A stretch of 64,000 nucleotides of DNA from NCBI GenBank assembly GCA_046263195.1, contig JBHELG010000040.1, positions 4,512-68,511 of the forward strand. The letters are read 5' to 3'. The notes under the pieces are model-generated. The model worked only from the letters and a program-made list of their open reading frames with translations. It had not been told where the DNA came from and did no database searches. The translations under genes and the position numbers were made by a program. Positions 9,387 to 17,968 of the stretch are shown here, one piece after another. The first letter of the stretch is position 1, and each line of letters opens with the position of its first letter. The stretch comes from JBHELG01 sp046263195 (GTDB lineage: Bacteria > Actinomycetota > Nitriliruptoria > Nitriliruptorales > JAHWKO01).

Positions 9387-9607
9387 GATCCGATCATACG
9401 TTCGGGGTACGACAGAAGGATGCGGGAAGATCAGTGGGCTGTGGAAAAACCAACTGCTACTCGAAGACGCTGCTGCTCCCTCCGCCCGCCGATGGCCGCT
9501 CTTGTCCCGTAGTCGCGCCTCTTTCGTCGTAGGCGACCGGACTTGATCAATTGCGGCGATGGCGACCGCTGGTAGGGGCGCCTAGTGCTGCGGGAGTCCC
9601 CACAGGA

Positions 9608-11500
9608 TCAGCGCCAGCGCGCCCTCCCGGTGCGCACGTGACAGTCACCGAGAAGCGTCGCACCGACCACCTCCCCGAGGAGGGGTTGGAGGAAGGGCAC
9701 GCTCAGCTGGCGGACGCGGGCTGGCCGTTGCGCGGCCGGCTCCGCCCGGACAGAAACGTCGGCCAGCCGAGCACCACGCGAGACGACCGCCCGACTCCGT
9801 CGCTGAGCGCCGGATGCCGGGGGCGCGTCCGGGTCCTCCTCGACAACGAGCTGCACCGAACCGGCCGAGCCACGGGCCATCCAGCCACCGCCCGCCGAGC
9901 GCATCTCCAGCTGGACCCGAGAAAGCTGAAATTCGGTGAGCCAGTGTGTTGCGGCAGCGGTCAGCGTCCCATCGGCCCAACCGCGCAGGAAGGTCACCCT
10001 TTCTTCCAAATCATCGAGATCTTCCTCCCGCACAGGGACGCTGAGCACGATGATGGGCGTCGGAGGCAGTCCGAGCCAGCCGGGTAGCCCCAAGGGGCGG
10101 GCGGCTTCCGTTACACCACCGAGGATCGAGAGGATTGTTCGTCCCTGCAATGCACGGGGTTCGAGACCGGGGGGGAGCAGAGCGGCGAGGCGGTCGCGGT
10201 CCACGGTGACGTCGACAACCACGGCATGGCGTATCCGGGCCTGGAACGGAATCGGATGGAGAGGCACGAGGGTTCGCACGGCGCGGCGGACCTTCATTTC
10301 GAGCGCCGGTTCGGCGCGGCGTGAAACCGCCAGCTGCCAACCGAATCCCAGCGAGAACGCAACGAACAGGCCGATGCTCGTCCCCACCACCAGAGCAAGC
10401 CCGCCCGGCGCGATGAGCAGGAGCACACCGCTCGCGAGCGCCGCGAGGAAGGCACCCAGGCCGAACAGCCGCACGAGGGGATGAAGCCGTTGACCGGCGG
10501 CCCGGACGAGGGCGAGCCCCACGACCCCGTACACGGCGTTGCCTGCGAGCGCGCTGAGCCCGAGAGCGGTGCGCTCCACCGCGACGAATAGGGCCGGCTG
10601 TCCGGCGGCCGCTTGCGGCGCGAGCGCCGGGAGTGCGCCTGCTAGCAGGGCGACCGCGACGAGATCAGCCGCCACAGCCACTCCGACGGCGGCGATGGCG
10701 ACCGGCCGCCAGTGAGGATGGGCCAGCTCGGCGAGCAGGACGAGAACGGCGAGCAGCCCAAGGCTGGCCACGCCCCAGGTCGCCCAACCCAACGACCACC
10801 CCGCACCTGCACGTACCACGGCCCCCGCTCGCATCACGACGGGCCCGGCCCCGGCGGAGCCGTCGGACAGCACGGTCAGGGTGAGCACCGAAGCGACAAC
10901 GTTCGCGATGGCGGCAGCCCAGGCCAGGTAGGTGCCAGGCCCGGAAGCTCGCACGAGCCGTCCGAAGGCGACGATGGCATCCCGCTCCGCCACCATGGCC
11001 CAACCAGCAAGGCCAAGAGCAGCCCCGGCAACGCCGGCTGCGGGCACGGACCATTGCAGCTGGCTGAGCAGAAGGTCTGGCAGCCCGTGTCCGACTCGCA
11101 ACTCGACCGGAGCGAGGACGTGGGGGAAGATCGACACTCCCACCGCCGTGACCGCAGCGGCGATGCAGCCCACCGCCGCACCCTGCGTGAGGGGCCGCAG
11201 CCGACGGTGACGGGCCACCAGCTGCCGCGACCACGGCCCGTGACGACGAATTCTCTTGACGGGGTAGACCGGCAAGGGATGGCGGGATGTCGCCGGGTCC
11301 GGGGCGAGCGGAAGCAGTCGGGGGCCGACGATTGCGGTGGTCAAACCCCCGAGGATGGCGACCCCGAGCACCCCCGACCAGCGTACGGTGAGCACGTCCG
11401 GAGCTGCGAGGTGGGGGCCGATGAGTGCGGCGAGGAGCATGCCGAGCGACCCGGCGAGGAGCCACCAGGCGTCGTGACGCAGTCGTGCGGCAGTTCCCAC
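9608..11500 (-). CDS. Ten-helix membrane protein with C-terminal DUF2071/acetoacetate decarboxylase-like domain
   Basis: A 630-residue protein in one uninterrupted frame. Residues 1 to about 400 hold roughly ten hydrophobic segments, from WWLLAGSLGMLLAALIG to LVVGTSIGLFVAFSLGFGW, with a basic cytoplasmic-looking loop after the second helix (KRIRRHGPWSRQLVARHRR). The last 220 residues are soluble and contain VDRDRLAALLPPGLEPR and a central ILSILGGVTEAARPLGLPG, which recall the DUF2071 / acetoacetate-decarboxylase-like fold. I have no assigned function. Start ATG 11500; it follows mdh on the same strand by 54 bp and may share its transcript. The domain assignment is by motif recall and should be treated as tentative. 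Confidence 0.65.
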   Translation of the reverse strand: MGTAARLRHDAWWLLAGSLGMLLAALIGPHLAAPDVLTVRWSGVLGVAILGGLTTAIVGPRLLPLAPDPATSRHPLPVYPVKRIRRHGPWSRQLVARHRRLRPLTQGAAVGCIAAAVTAVGVSIFPHVLAPVELRVGHGLPDLLLSQLQWSVPAAGVAGAALGLAGWAMVAERDAIVAFGRLVRASGPGTYLAWAAAIANVVASVLTLTVLSDGSAGAGPVVMRAGAVVRAGAGWSLGWATWGVASLGLLAVLVLLAELAHPHWRPVAIAAVGVAVAADLVAVALLAGALPALAPQAAAGQPALFVAVERTALGLSALAGNAVYGVVGLALVRAAGQRLHPLVRLFGLGAFLAALASGVLLLIAPGGLALVVGTSIGLFVAFSLGFGWQLAVSRRAEPALEMKVRRAVRTLVPLHPIPFQARIRHAVVVDVTVDRDRLAALLPPGLEPRALQGRTILSILGGVTEAARPLGLPGWLGLPPTPIIVLSVPVREEDLDDLEERVTFLRGWADGTLTAAATHWLTEFQLSRVQLEMRSAGGGWMARGSAGSVQLVVEEDPDAPPASGAQRRSRAVVSRGARLADVSVRAEPAAQRPARVRQLSVPFLQPLLGEVVGATLLGDCHVRTGRARWR

Positions 11501-11554
11501 GCCTCCTCCTTGCCTTGCGCCGTCGAGGAACGCCAGCGGCGCTGCCGTCAGTGG

Positions 11555-12544
11555 TCAGATCAGTTCGGCCACGACTTCCCGCTCCTCTTCCAGTTCGCGT
11601 ACCGAGACCTGGATCTTCTCCTGGGCGAACTCGGAGAAGGGGAGATCTTGGACGATCTCGTAGTTGCCCTTGCCGTCGGTACGGACCGGAAAGCTGCAGA
11701 TCAGGCCCTCTGGGACGCCGTAGGAGCCGTCGGAGGGCACCGCCATCGAGACCCAATCATCGTCCCGCGTGGGCCGCCCGCCGAGCCAAGCTCCAACATG
11801 GTCCACGAGGGCACTCGCAGCAGATAACGCGGAGGATTGACCGCGAGCCTCGATGATCGCCGTACCCCGCTCCTGCACCGTGGGGATGAAGTCGCGCTCG
11901 AACCAGTCGTCGTCGCCTATGACCTCGCGGGCCCAAGCCCCATCAATCCTGGCATGCTCGAAGTCGGGAAACTGCGTGGCACTGTGATTACCCCACACGG
12001 CAAGGTTCGAGATGTCCGCGGCTCCGACCCCAGCCTTTGCGGCGAGCTGCGCCACAGCGCGGTTGTGGTCGAGGCGGGTCATCGCGCTGAAGCGCTCTGG
12101 CGGGATGGTCCTGGCGTTGCTCAGGGCTATGAGGCAGTTCGTGTTGGCCGGATTTCCGACCACCGCGACTCGCACATCGTCAGCGGCTACGGCGGCAAGA
12201 GCCTCTCCCTGAGCTTTGAAGATGGGGCCGTTGTCCTTGATGAGGTCTCGGCGGGCCTGACCCTTGCCGCGAGGCTTGGCCCCGACCAGCAGGGCGAGGT
12301 TTGCGTCCCTGAATCCCTCCTCGGGGTCATCCGTGATGATCAGGTCGGTCAGGAGTGGAAAAGCGCAATCTGCGAGCTCCATCGCGACGCCGTGGAGAGG
12401 GCCCAAGGCGATGGGAAGCTCGATCAGCTGAAGGACAACTGGGAGGTCGTCACCGAACATCTCACCCGAGGCAATGCGGGGAAGGAGGGCATACCCGATG
12501 GCGCCCGCTGCACCGGTGACCGCGACGCGGACGGGGTGTGCCAT
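11555..12544 (-). CDS. mdh: Malate dehydrogenase
   Basis: NAD-dependent interconversion of malate and oxaloacetate in the TCA cycle. The 329-residue protein has [21 protein letters not shown] for NAD binding, [15 protein letters not shown] with substrate-binding arginines, [22 protein letters not shown] with Asp/Arg, and the catalytic His in [12 protein letters not shown]. This is the cytosolic-type (LDH-like group 2) MDH common in actinobacteria. ATG at 12544 is preceded by GGAG (cctccgtt on +) at a normal distance. It stands between a lipoprotein gene upstream and the ten-helix membrane protein downstream. Confidence 0.96.
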   Translation of the reverse strand: MAHPVRVAVTGAAGAIGYALLPRIASGEMFGDDLPVVLQLIELPIALGPLHGVAMELADCAFPLLTDLIITDDPEEGFRDANLALLVGAKPRGKGQARRDLIKDNGPIFKAQGEALAAVAADDVRVAVVGNPANTNCLIALSNARTIPPERFSAMTRLDHNRAVAQLAAKAGVGAADISNLAVWGNHSATQFPDFEHARIDGAWAREVIGDDDWFERDFIPTVQERGTAIIEARGQSSALSAASALVDHVGAWLGGRPTRDDDWVSMAVPSDGSYGVPEGLICSFPVRTDGKGNYEIVQDLPFSEFAQEKIQVSVRELEEEREVVAELI

Positions 12545-12633
12545 CTCCGTTACTCCTCAGCGCGGGGTGGGGCGATGCGACCGGTCGGATCAGCCTAGGT
12601 CGCTGTTGTCGTCAGTGATAGCGGGGGACCGGC

Positions 12634-13161
12634 TCATAGGGGGCCGCCACCACGAGGTTCCGGGAACGTTGCCGACCGCCCGGGGGTTGCCTGCGCGCCG
12701 TCGACGACTTCCCGGCTGCCCAGGGGGTGATCGAGCTCGATGCGCGTCGACTTCTGCACGGCGAGCTCGATGCAGGCGAGGTCCTGGGCGGCGGGGTCGT
12801 GACCCTCGAAGAGGGTGATCGTCACCGACGCTGCACTCTCCACGACAGCAACGTGGTCGAGCACGTAGCAGGGCTCTACGCCTGACCACCACAAGACTCG
12901 AACCGTGATCCCATCGCCCTCAGGTGTGGCTGACTCGAAAGGCACCGGGCGCAGGTCGGCCATACCCGGACGTGGCCTGACATTCTGCGCTCCCGATGGT
13001 TGTGCCGGAGGGAACGCACAGGGCTCTGTGGTGGCGCACGAGGTCGGTTGCTCCGGGTCGGGGCGCGAGCTTCTTGACGTCATCCCGCCGCAACTTGCGA
13101 CGAGCAGCGTCAGGGCGGCAAGGACGACCGATGACCGTGGCACGGCTTCCCCTCCTGTCAC
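12634..13161 (-). CDS. Putative secreted lipoprotein
   Basis: A 175-residue protein with an N-terminal lipoprotein signal: hydrophobic SSVVLAALTLLVASC, with VASC as lipobox and Cys24 as the lipid site, then a Ser/Pro/Thr-rich linker. The mature part contains a Cys pair (CATTEPC) and a beta-rich segment from GITVRVLWWSGVEPCYVLDHV to VTITLFEGHD. I do not recognise the family. It lies 89 bp upstream of mdh and 78 bp downstream of folD, all on minus. Confidence 0.65.
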   Translation of the reverse strand: MTGGEAVPRSSVVLAALTLLVASCGGMTSRSSRPDPEQPTSCATTEPCAFPPAQPSGAQNVRPRPGMADLRPVPFESATPEGDGITVRVLWWSGVEPCYVLDHVAVVESAASVTITLFEGHDPAAQDLACIELAVQKSTRIELDHPLGSREVVDGAQATPGRSATFPEPRGGGPL

Positions 13162-13239
13162 GACGCAGCGTGACCGAGAACCGGGTTTCGCGCCTTGGCT
13201 TGCTTCCAGCGTACGTGGGTTGTGCTGATCGGCCTGCTT

Positions 13240-14145
13240 CTAGGGCACGTGCGCTGTCGTGATCGCTTCCAAGGGTCGGCGCGGCAAGCCATTCTGGGCA
13301 CGGGCCGCTTCGAGCGTGTTCTGCAGCAGCATCGCGATGGTCATCTGCCCGACGCCACCTGGCACTGGTGTGATGGCGCCCGCCACCCTCGAGACGTCCT
13401 CGAATGCGACATCCCCCGTCAATGTGCCATCGGGTAGACGGTTCACGCCCACATCGATCACGACTGCTCCCGGTTTCACCCACGTGCTGGTCACGAGCCG
13501 GGGGATCCCAACCGCGACGACGAGCACGTCGGCGCGGGCGCATTCCTCGCGCAGGTCCACGGTACGCGAATGGGTTTGCACGACGGTGGCATCGATTCCC
13601 TTGAGGCTGAGGAGGACCGCAAGCGGCCGGCCAACGAGGATCGAACGGCCCACAATGACGACCCGAGCTCCTTTCAGATCGACTTGTGCGTCGCGCAGTA
13701 TCTCGAGCACGCCGTAGGGCGTGCAGGGGATGAAGGTCGGAGTGCCCCGCAGCAGACGCCCTCCGTTGACGGGATGGAGTCCGTCGACGTCCTTGTCGGG
13801 ATCTAGGCGCTCCTGCACGTGTTCGGGATTGAGCAGGGGAGGCAGCGGCAGCTGCACGAGGATCCCGTGGATGGCAGGATCGGCGTTCAACTCCTCGATG
13901 GTCGAATCGAGCTGCTCGGGCCTCGTAGACGAGGGCAGCTTGATCTGCCGGCTGTACATCCCGACCGCCTCACAGGCGCGGTGCTTGTTGTCCACATAGA
14001 TGCGTGAAGCCGGGTCGTCACCCACCAGAACTGCGGCGAGCCCAGGCAGAATGCGATGCTCGATCCGCAGCTTCGCTGTCTCCTCGGCTATGCGCTCCCG
14101 CAGCCGCCGCGCGAGCGCCCTTCCGTCGAGGATGTTGGCAGGCAC
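13240..14145 (-). CDS. folD: Methylenetetrahydrofolate dehydrogenase / methenyltetrahydrofolate cyclohydrolase
   Basis: Bifunctional one-carbon enzyme that makes 10-formyl-THF, the donor for PurN and PurH encoded upstream. The 301-residue protein has Tyr and Lys of the active site in the segment SRIYVDNKHRAC, then GILVQLPLPPLL, the conserved DKDVDGLHPVNGGRL, and the NADP-binding VIVGRSILVGRPLAVLL, closing with TPVPGGVGQMTIAMLLQNT. Start ATG 14145. The position on the same strand as purN and purH, with a VOC protein gene between, fits a purine/one-carbon grouping. Confidence 0.96.
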   Translation of the reverse strand: MPANILDGRALARRLRERIAEETAKLRIEHRILPGLAAVLVGDDPASRIYVDNKHRACEAVGMYSRQIKLPSSTRPEQLDSTIEELNADPAIHGILVQLPLPPLLNPEHVQERLDPDKDVDGLHPVNGGRLLRGTPTFIPCTPYGVLEILRDAQVDLKGARVVIVGRSILVGRPLAVLLSLKGIDATVVQTHSRTVDLREECARADVLVVAVGIPRLVTSTWVKPGAVVIDVGVNRLPDGTLTGDVAFEDVSRVAGAITPVPGGVGQMTIAMLLQNTLEAARAQNGLPRRPLEAITTAHVP

Positions 14146-14326
14146 GGCGCCTCCTGTCTCCTCCCCGAGTTTATGGAGGCCCCTGGTCCAGTACCGCCTC
14201 CGGTTGCAGCGACCCGACGGTGATTCCTCCCGGTTTCCGCTACGTGGGCTTCAGCGCGAATGCTCACGCGATCGGGACGTCTCCACATACCGGACCGTAT
14301 TGCTCGTCGCGGTGCCATCGGCCGAT

Positions 14327-14698
14327 CTATAGGTCGTTCGGCGAGTCAGGAGCATTTCGCCGATCGATGTACTCGAACCTCGAGCCATCGGGGTGTCGTG
14401 CGACGAGGTTGCGGCCTGAGGCGGCGTCGTGAGGGCCGGACACGATCTCTCCCCCGAATTCGCGTACCACGTCCGCAACGTCGTCAATGTCGTCGACGAG
14501 AATTGTGGCGTTCACCCAAGTGAGGGCGACGAGCGCGGCGGGGGCGCCTGACAGCAGCAGGAAACCGCCGATCCGGGCGAGAGAGACCTGCCCATAGGCG
14601 AATCGTTCCGCTACCTCGCCGGTCAGCGCCTCGTAGAAGGAGACGGCATCGTCGAGGTCCTCAACGACCACCCGAACAGTGATGCCCCTGATGGCCAT
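14327..14698 (-). CDS. VOC-fold (glyoxalase/bleomycin-resistance-like) protein
   Basis: A 123-residue single-domain protein. Two beta-alpha-beta-beta-beta units are visible: MAIRGITVRVVVEDLDDAVSFYEALTG, and VNATILVDDIDDVADVVREFGGEIVSGPHD followed by ARHPDGSRFEYIDRR. This is the standard vicinal oxygen chelate pattern with a Glu near the C-terminus as possible metal ligand. I use ATG 14698 because it begins directly at the first strand; an ATG at 14731 would add an unstructured eleven residues. Substrate cannot be predicted. Confidence 0.78.
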   Translation of the reverse strand: MAIRGITVRVVVEDLDDAVSFYEALTGEVAERFAYGQVSLARIGGFLLLSGAPAALVALTWVNATILVDDIDDVADVVREFGGEIVSGPHDAASGRNLVARHPDGSRFEYIDRRNAPDSPNDL

Positions 14699-14800
14699 GT
14701 AATCAGGTCCTCCCGCAGGCCACGGCTCCAACTCCCCCTATTCATCCCGCCCACCTCCGCCGCGGTCCGCAGGCCCGAGACCGCGGCTCCGATCTCCCAT

Positions 14801-16456
14801 CTAATGACGGAAGTGCCGTCGACCCGTGAAGACCATGGGGATTCCGTGTTCGTCCGTGGCCGCGGTCACCTCGGAGTCGCGCACCGACCCCCCAGGCTGC
14901 ACGATGGCAGTCACCCCCGCGGCTGCGGCCACGTCTGGACCGTCCCTGAAGGGGAAGAAGGCGTCGCTGGCGAGAACCGCTCCGGCGGCCCGTCCCTCCG
15001 ATTTCGTGACGGCCAAGTGAACCGCGTCGACCCGGCTCATCTGGCCGGCTCCCACCCCGACCACCTGCCGGTCCTTGGCAAGCACTATCGCATTCGACTT
15101 CACGTGCTTGCATACCTGCCATGCGAAGAGGAGCTCTCCGAACGCGTCGGCGCTCGGAGTGACCCTGCCGGCCACCTTCCAGTCTGCGACGGAGTCCCGC
15201 CCAGCGTCCGCGTCCTGAACCAGGAGCCCGCCCTGAATGGAGCGCATGACGAGCGGGGGAGCGCTGGCCCCTGCCGCGTCCCGCCCGCCCGGCGGCTTCG
15301 CCGCCAACCCGTCGGGATCATCGCGCAGCACGGCGATAGCGGGACGGGTGATCTTGAGCAGGCGGAGGCCCTGTTTGCGGCGGAGCACCTCGAGCGCCTC
15401 ATCCCTGTAACCGGGAGCGACGACCACCTCGGTGAATACCCCAGCGATGGCCTCGGCGGTGGGCCCGTCGACAGGACGATTCACGGCCACAATTCCGCCG
15501 AAGGCGGATAACGTGTCGCCTTCGACCGCCCGCCGGTAGGCGCTGACCAGGTCCTCCTCCCGTCCGTGCGGGGCGAGGGCAACACCGGCCGGATTCATGT
15601 GCTTGACGATGGCCACGCAGGGCTCGTCGAAGTCGCCCACCAGCTCCCAGGCCGCGTCGGCGTCGAGCAAATTGTTGTAGGACAATTCTTTTCCCTGGAG
15701 CTGGAAAGCGCTCGAGAGTCCCGTGCTTCCTCCCGCGAGGTCGATGTAGTGGGCTGCACGCTGGTGCGGGTTCTCGCCGTAGCGCAGCGTCCGCACGCGG
15801 CGGTAGACGGGCCCAAGTTGGCCGGGGAAGGGCTCGTCACGCTGGAACCAGGCTGCTATCGCCGCGTCGTAGGCCGCGGTGTGCTGGAACGCCTTTGAGG
15901 CCAGACGATGACGGGCCTCCCCGGTCAAGCCCCCGCCGGAGCGCAGCTCGGCGAGTAGCCAGCCATAGTCATCCGGGTCGACGACCACTCCAACCGAGGA
16001 GTGGTTCTTCGCGGCCGCACGCAGCAGGGTCGGGCCCCCGATGTCGATCATCTCGACGATCTCCGCACTCGAGCCGCCTGCGGCCATCGTCTCCCGGAAG
16101 GGATAGAGGTTGCAAACGACGAGGTCGATGGGCGGGATTCCGAGGGCTTCGAGCTCGGCCTCGTGGGCGGGCTTGTACCGGTCGGCGAGGATGCCGGCAT
16201 GGACACGTGGATGGAGGGTCTTGACCCGACCTTCGAGGCACTCGGGAAAGCCAGTCACCTCGGCCACCTCGGTGACCGGCACGTCGCCTGCCGCGATCGT
16301 CGCGGCCGTGCTGCCCGTGGAGACTATGGCCACGTCCAACTCGTGGAGACCTGCAGCGAGTTCGGCGAGGCCCGACTTGTCGTAGACGCTGACGAGCGCC
16401 CGCCTGACCGCACGAAGCCCGCTTAGCTGCACGTGATTGGAGCCGGGGAGGGTCAC
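14801..16456 (-). CDS. purH: Bifunctional AICAR formyltransferase / IMP cyclohydrolase
   Basis: Catalyses the last two steps to IMP. The N-terminal cyclohydrolase (about residues 15-210) shows [22 protein letters not shown] and [17 protein letters not shown]. The C-terminal formyltransferase has [24 protein letters not shown] and the [16 protein letters not shown] end. 551 residues is a little longer than the usual 510-530, partly through a Gly/Ala/Pro-rich stretch near residues 395-410. ATG 16456 lies 11 bases after the purN stop, so purN-purH form an operon. Confidence 0.96.
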   Translation of the reverse strand: MTLPGSNHVQLSGLRAVRRALVSVYDKSGLAELAAGLHELDVAIVSTGSTAATIAAGDVPVTEVAEVTGFPECLEGRVKTLHPRVHAGILADRYKPAHEAELEALGIPPIDLVVCNLYPFRETMAAGGSSAEIVEMIDIGGPTLLRAAAKNHSSVGVVVDPDDYGWLLAELRSGGGLTGEARHRLASKAFQHTAAYDAAIAAWFQRDEPFPGQLGPVYRRVRTLRYGENPHQRAAHYIDLAGGSTGLSSAFQLQGKELSYNNLLDADAAWELVGDFDEPCVAIVKHMNPAGVALAPHGREEDLVSAYRRAVEGDTLSAFGGIVAVNRPVDGPTAEAIAGVFTEVVVAPGYRDEALEVLRRKQGLRLLKITRPAIAVLRDDPDGLAAKPPGGRDAAGASAPPLVMRSIQGGLLVQDADAGRDSVADWKVAGRVTPSADAFGELLFAWQVCKHVKSNAIVLAKDRQVVGVGAGQMSRVDAVHLAVTKSEGRAAGAVLASDAFFPFRDGPDVAAAAGVTAIVQPGGSVRDSEVTAATDEHGIPMVFTGRRHFRH

Positions 16457-16467
16457 GCGCGGTCTCC

Positions 16468-17157
16468 TTACGGAAGAGCCGGCTGCTCGGGCGAAGCCAG
16501 ATCGAGGACGGTCAGGGCATCAGCGCTCGCTGCTGGCACGATTCGTGTGCGACGACCCTCGACCAGCACGCGGTCGTTGCAGAGCAACTTCACGACCGCG
16601 GGGAGCAGGACGTGCTCGACCTCTTTGATGCGCTCGTGCAGCGACGCCTCGTCGTCATCCCAAGCAACCTCGACGGTGTGCTGAGCGATGATGGGCCCAT
16701 GGTCGACCTGCTCGTCGACGAGGTGGGCCGTCGTGCCAGTGATCTTCACGCCGTACTCGAGTGCCTCACGCACGGCCCGCGGGCCGGGGAAGGCCGGCAG
16801 CAGCGAAGGATGGATGTTGACGACCCGGTCCGGCCAGCGCTCGAGGAAGCGGGGGGACAAGATGCGCATGAAGCCCGCGAGGACAACAAGGCCGGGCTCG
16901 TAGGCGGAGATCGCTTCGGTCAGACTGTCCTCCCAGCTGTAGCGGTCGTGGTGGTCAGCGAAGGCGATCGCGAGACCAGGTATCCCTGCCGCCCGGGCAC
17001 GCTCGAGTGCGGGACATCCAGCCTGATCACTTGCCACGACTGCTACCTCCCCCCCATACGTCGGATCCGCCGCGATAGCGTCGAGCAACGCCTGCAGGTT
17101 CGTGCCTCTTCCGGAGACGAGCACGGCAATGCGCCGGGGGGGCGTGGCTTCGGGCAC
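16468..17157 (-). CDS. purN: Phosphoribosylglycinamide formyltransferase
   Basis: Formylates GAR using 10-formyl-THF. The 229-residue product from GTG 17157 has IAVLVSGRGTNLQALLDAI at the N-terminus, the catalytic NIHPSLLPAFPG with Asn/His, and TAHLVDEQVDHGPII with the catalytic Asp. The open frame extends about 1.1 kb further upstream, antisense to two real genes, which is only a high-GC artefact; GTG 17157 is preceded by GGAG at 8 nt and begins about ten residues before the first conserved strand, so I chose it. A perfect 11-bp hairpin lies 25-51 bp upstream. Confidence 0.93.
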   Translation of the reverse strand: MPEATPPRRIAVLVSGRGTNLQALLDAIAADPTYGGEVAVVASDQAGCPALERARAAGIPGLAIAFADHHDRYSWEDSLTEAISAYEPGLVVLAGFMRILSPRFLERWPDRVVNIHPSLLPAFPGPRAVREALEYGVKITGTTAHLVDEQVDHGPIIAQHTVEVAWDDDEASLHERIKEVEHVLLPAVVKLLCNDRVLVEGRRTRIVPAASADALTVLDLASPEQPALP

Positions 17158-17181
17158 CTCGGCAGCTCCGGCGTGGGGGAG

Positions 17182-17208
17182 GGCGGTCTTGGCTTGCCCA
17201 AGACCGCC
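17182..17208. promoter_or_regulatory. Perfect 11-bp inverted repeat upstream of purN
   Basis: GGCGGTCTTGG (17182-17192) and CCAAGACCGCC (17198-17208) are exact complements around a 5-nt loop. It lies in the probable 5' leader or promoter of purN-purH and has no T-tract, so it could be an operator or a leader hairpin rather than a terminator. Confidence 0.5.
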
Positions 17209-17440
17209 GGCGGGACAATGTAGGACGGGTCTCCCAATACAAAGCGCCAGTCCGCTGTGCGCTCGCTGGCCGCCCGCCGAGCCTAGGTCGACGAGGCAGT
17301 GAAGAGGTAGAGCCCGACGCGGCCACTCAGCAGCAGCACGCGAGCACAAGCCGTCGCGACGTCTTCCCGGGTGCGGTGGGTTCCCCGCAAGTCCGGCGAT
17401 GTCAGCCCTAGTCTGTGGGGGCTGGTGGCGAGGAGGCGAC

Positions 17441-17965
17441 GTGCGAAGCGACTTCGCACTGCAGCTGCGCATGATGCTGCGGCCACGCGGCACGCTCGGC
17501 ATCGCCGTCGTAATCGCCGGCCTCATCGGTGTCATCGCCGTGTATCTACCGTGGTACGAGTTGAACGCGAACGTGACGCTGCTCGGCCACACCCGCGGAG
17601 GATCGCTCGCAACCCTCGCGGGATGGCAGGCCCAGCCCTGGATATGGCTGGGTGCCGCCCTCTCAGCCATCGCCTCGGCGCTGGGGCTGGCAGTAGCCCT
17701 CGACCACCAGCCGCCCTCGACCCGGCGAAACCTCTTCGCTCTCGCCCTCTCCATAGCAGCCGTAGCCGGGATGAGTGCCCTACTCGACCCACCGCCCGCT
17801 CGCTTCCTCACCGAAACGCGCATACAACAGCTCGAAGCAGCCGCTGCACGCATGCCCGAGGACGTGACTCTTCGCCTGGCCGTGCGTCCGGGATTCGGAT
17901 TGTGGGTGACGCTCATCGGAGCCGCGCTGCTCATCGCTGGGGCGTTCATGATTCGGGAGGCGTGA
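17441..17965 (+). CDS. Small four-helix membrane protein
   Basis: A 174-residue protein with four hydrophobic segments: LGIAVVIAGLIGVIAVYLPWYEL, WIWLGAALSAIASALGLAVAL, NLFALALSIAAVAGMSALL and FGLWVTLIGAALLIAGAFMI. Between helices 3 and 4 lies a short extracytoplasmic-looking loop with RIQQLEAAAARMPEDV. The start is GTG 17441, chosen for the strong GAGGAGG six bases upstream; an ATG at 17399 lacks such a site. It ends four bases before hyuA, so the two are probably co-transcribed. Function unknown. Confidence 0.75.
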   Translation: MRSDFALQLRMMLRPRGTLGIAVVIAGLIGVIAVYLPWYELNANVTLLGHTRGGSLATLAGWQAQPWIWLGAALSAIASALGLAVALDHQPPSTRRNLFALALSIAAVAGMSALLDPPPARFLTETRIQQLEAAAARMPEDVTLRLAVRPGFGLWVTLIGAALLIAGAFMIREA

Positions 17966-17968
17966 ACC

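Noticed and set aside
14146..14326. Possible small gene between the VOC protein and folD
   Set aside because: Only 181 bp, no clear start or motif; treated as spacer.
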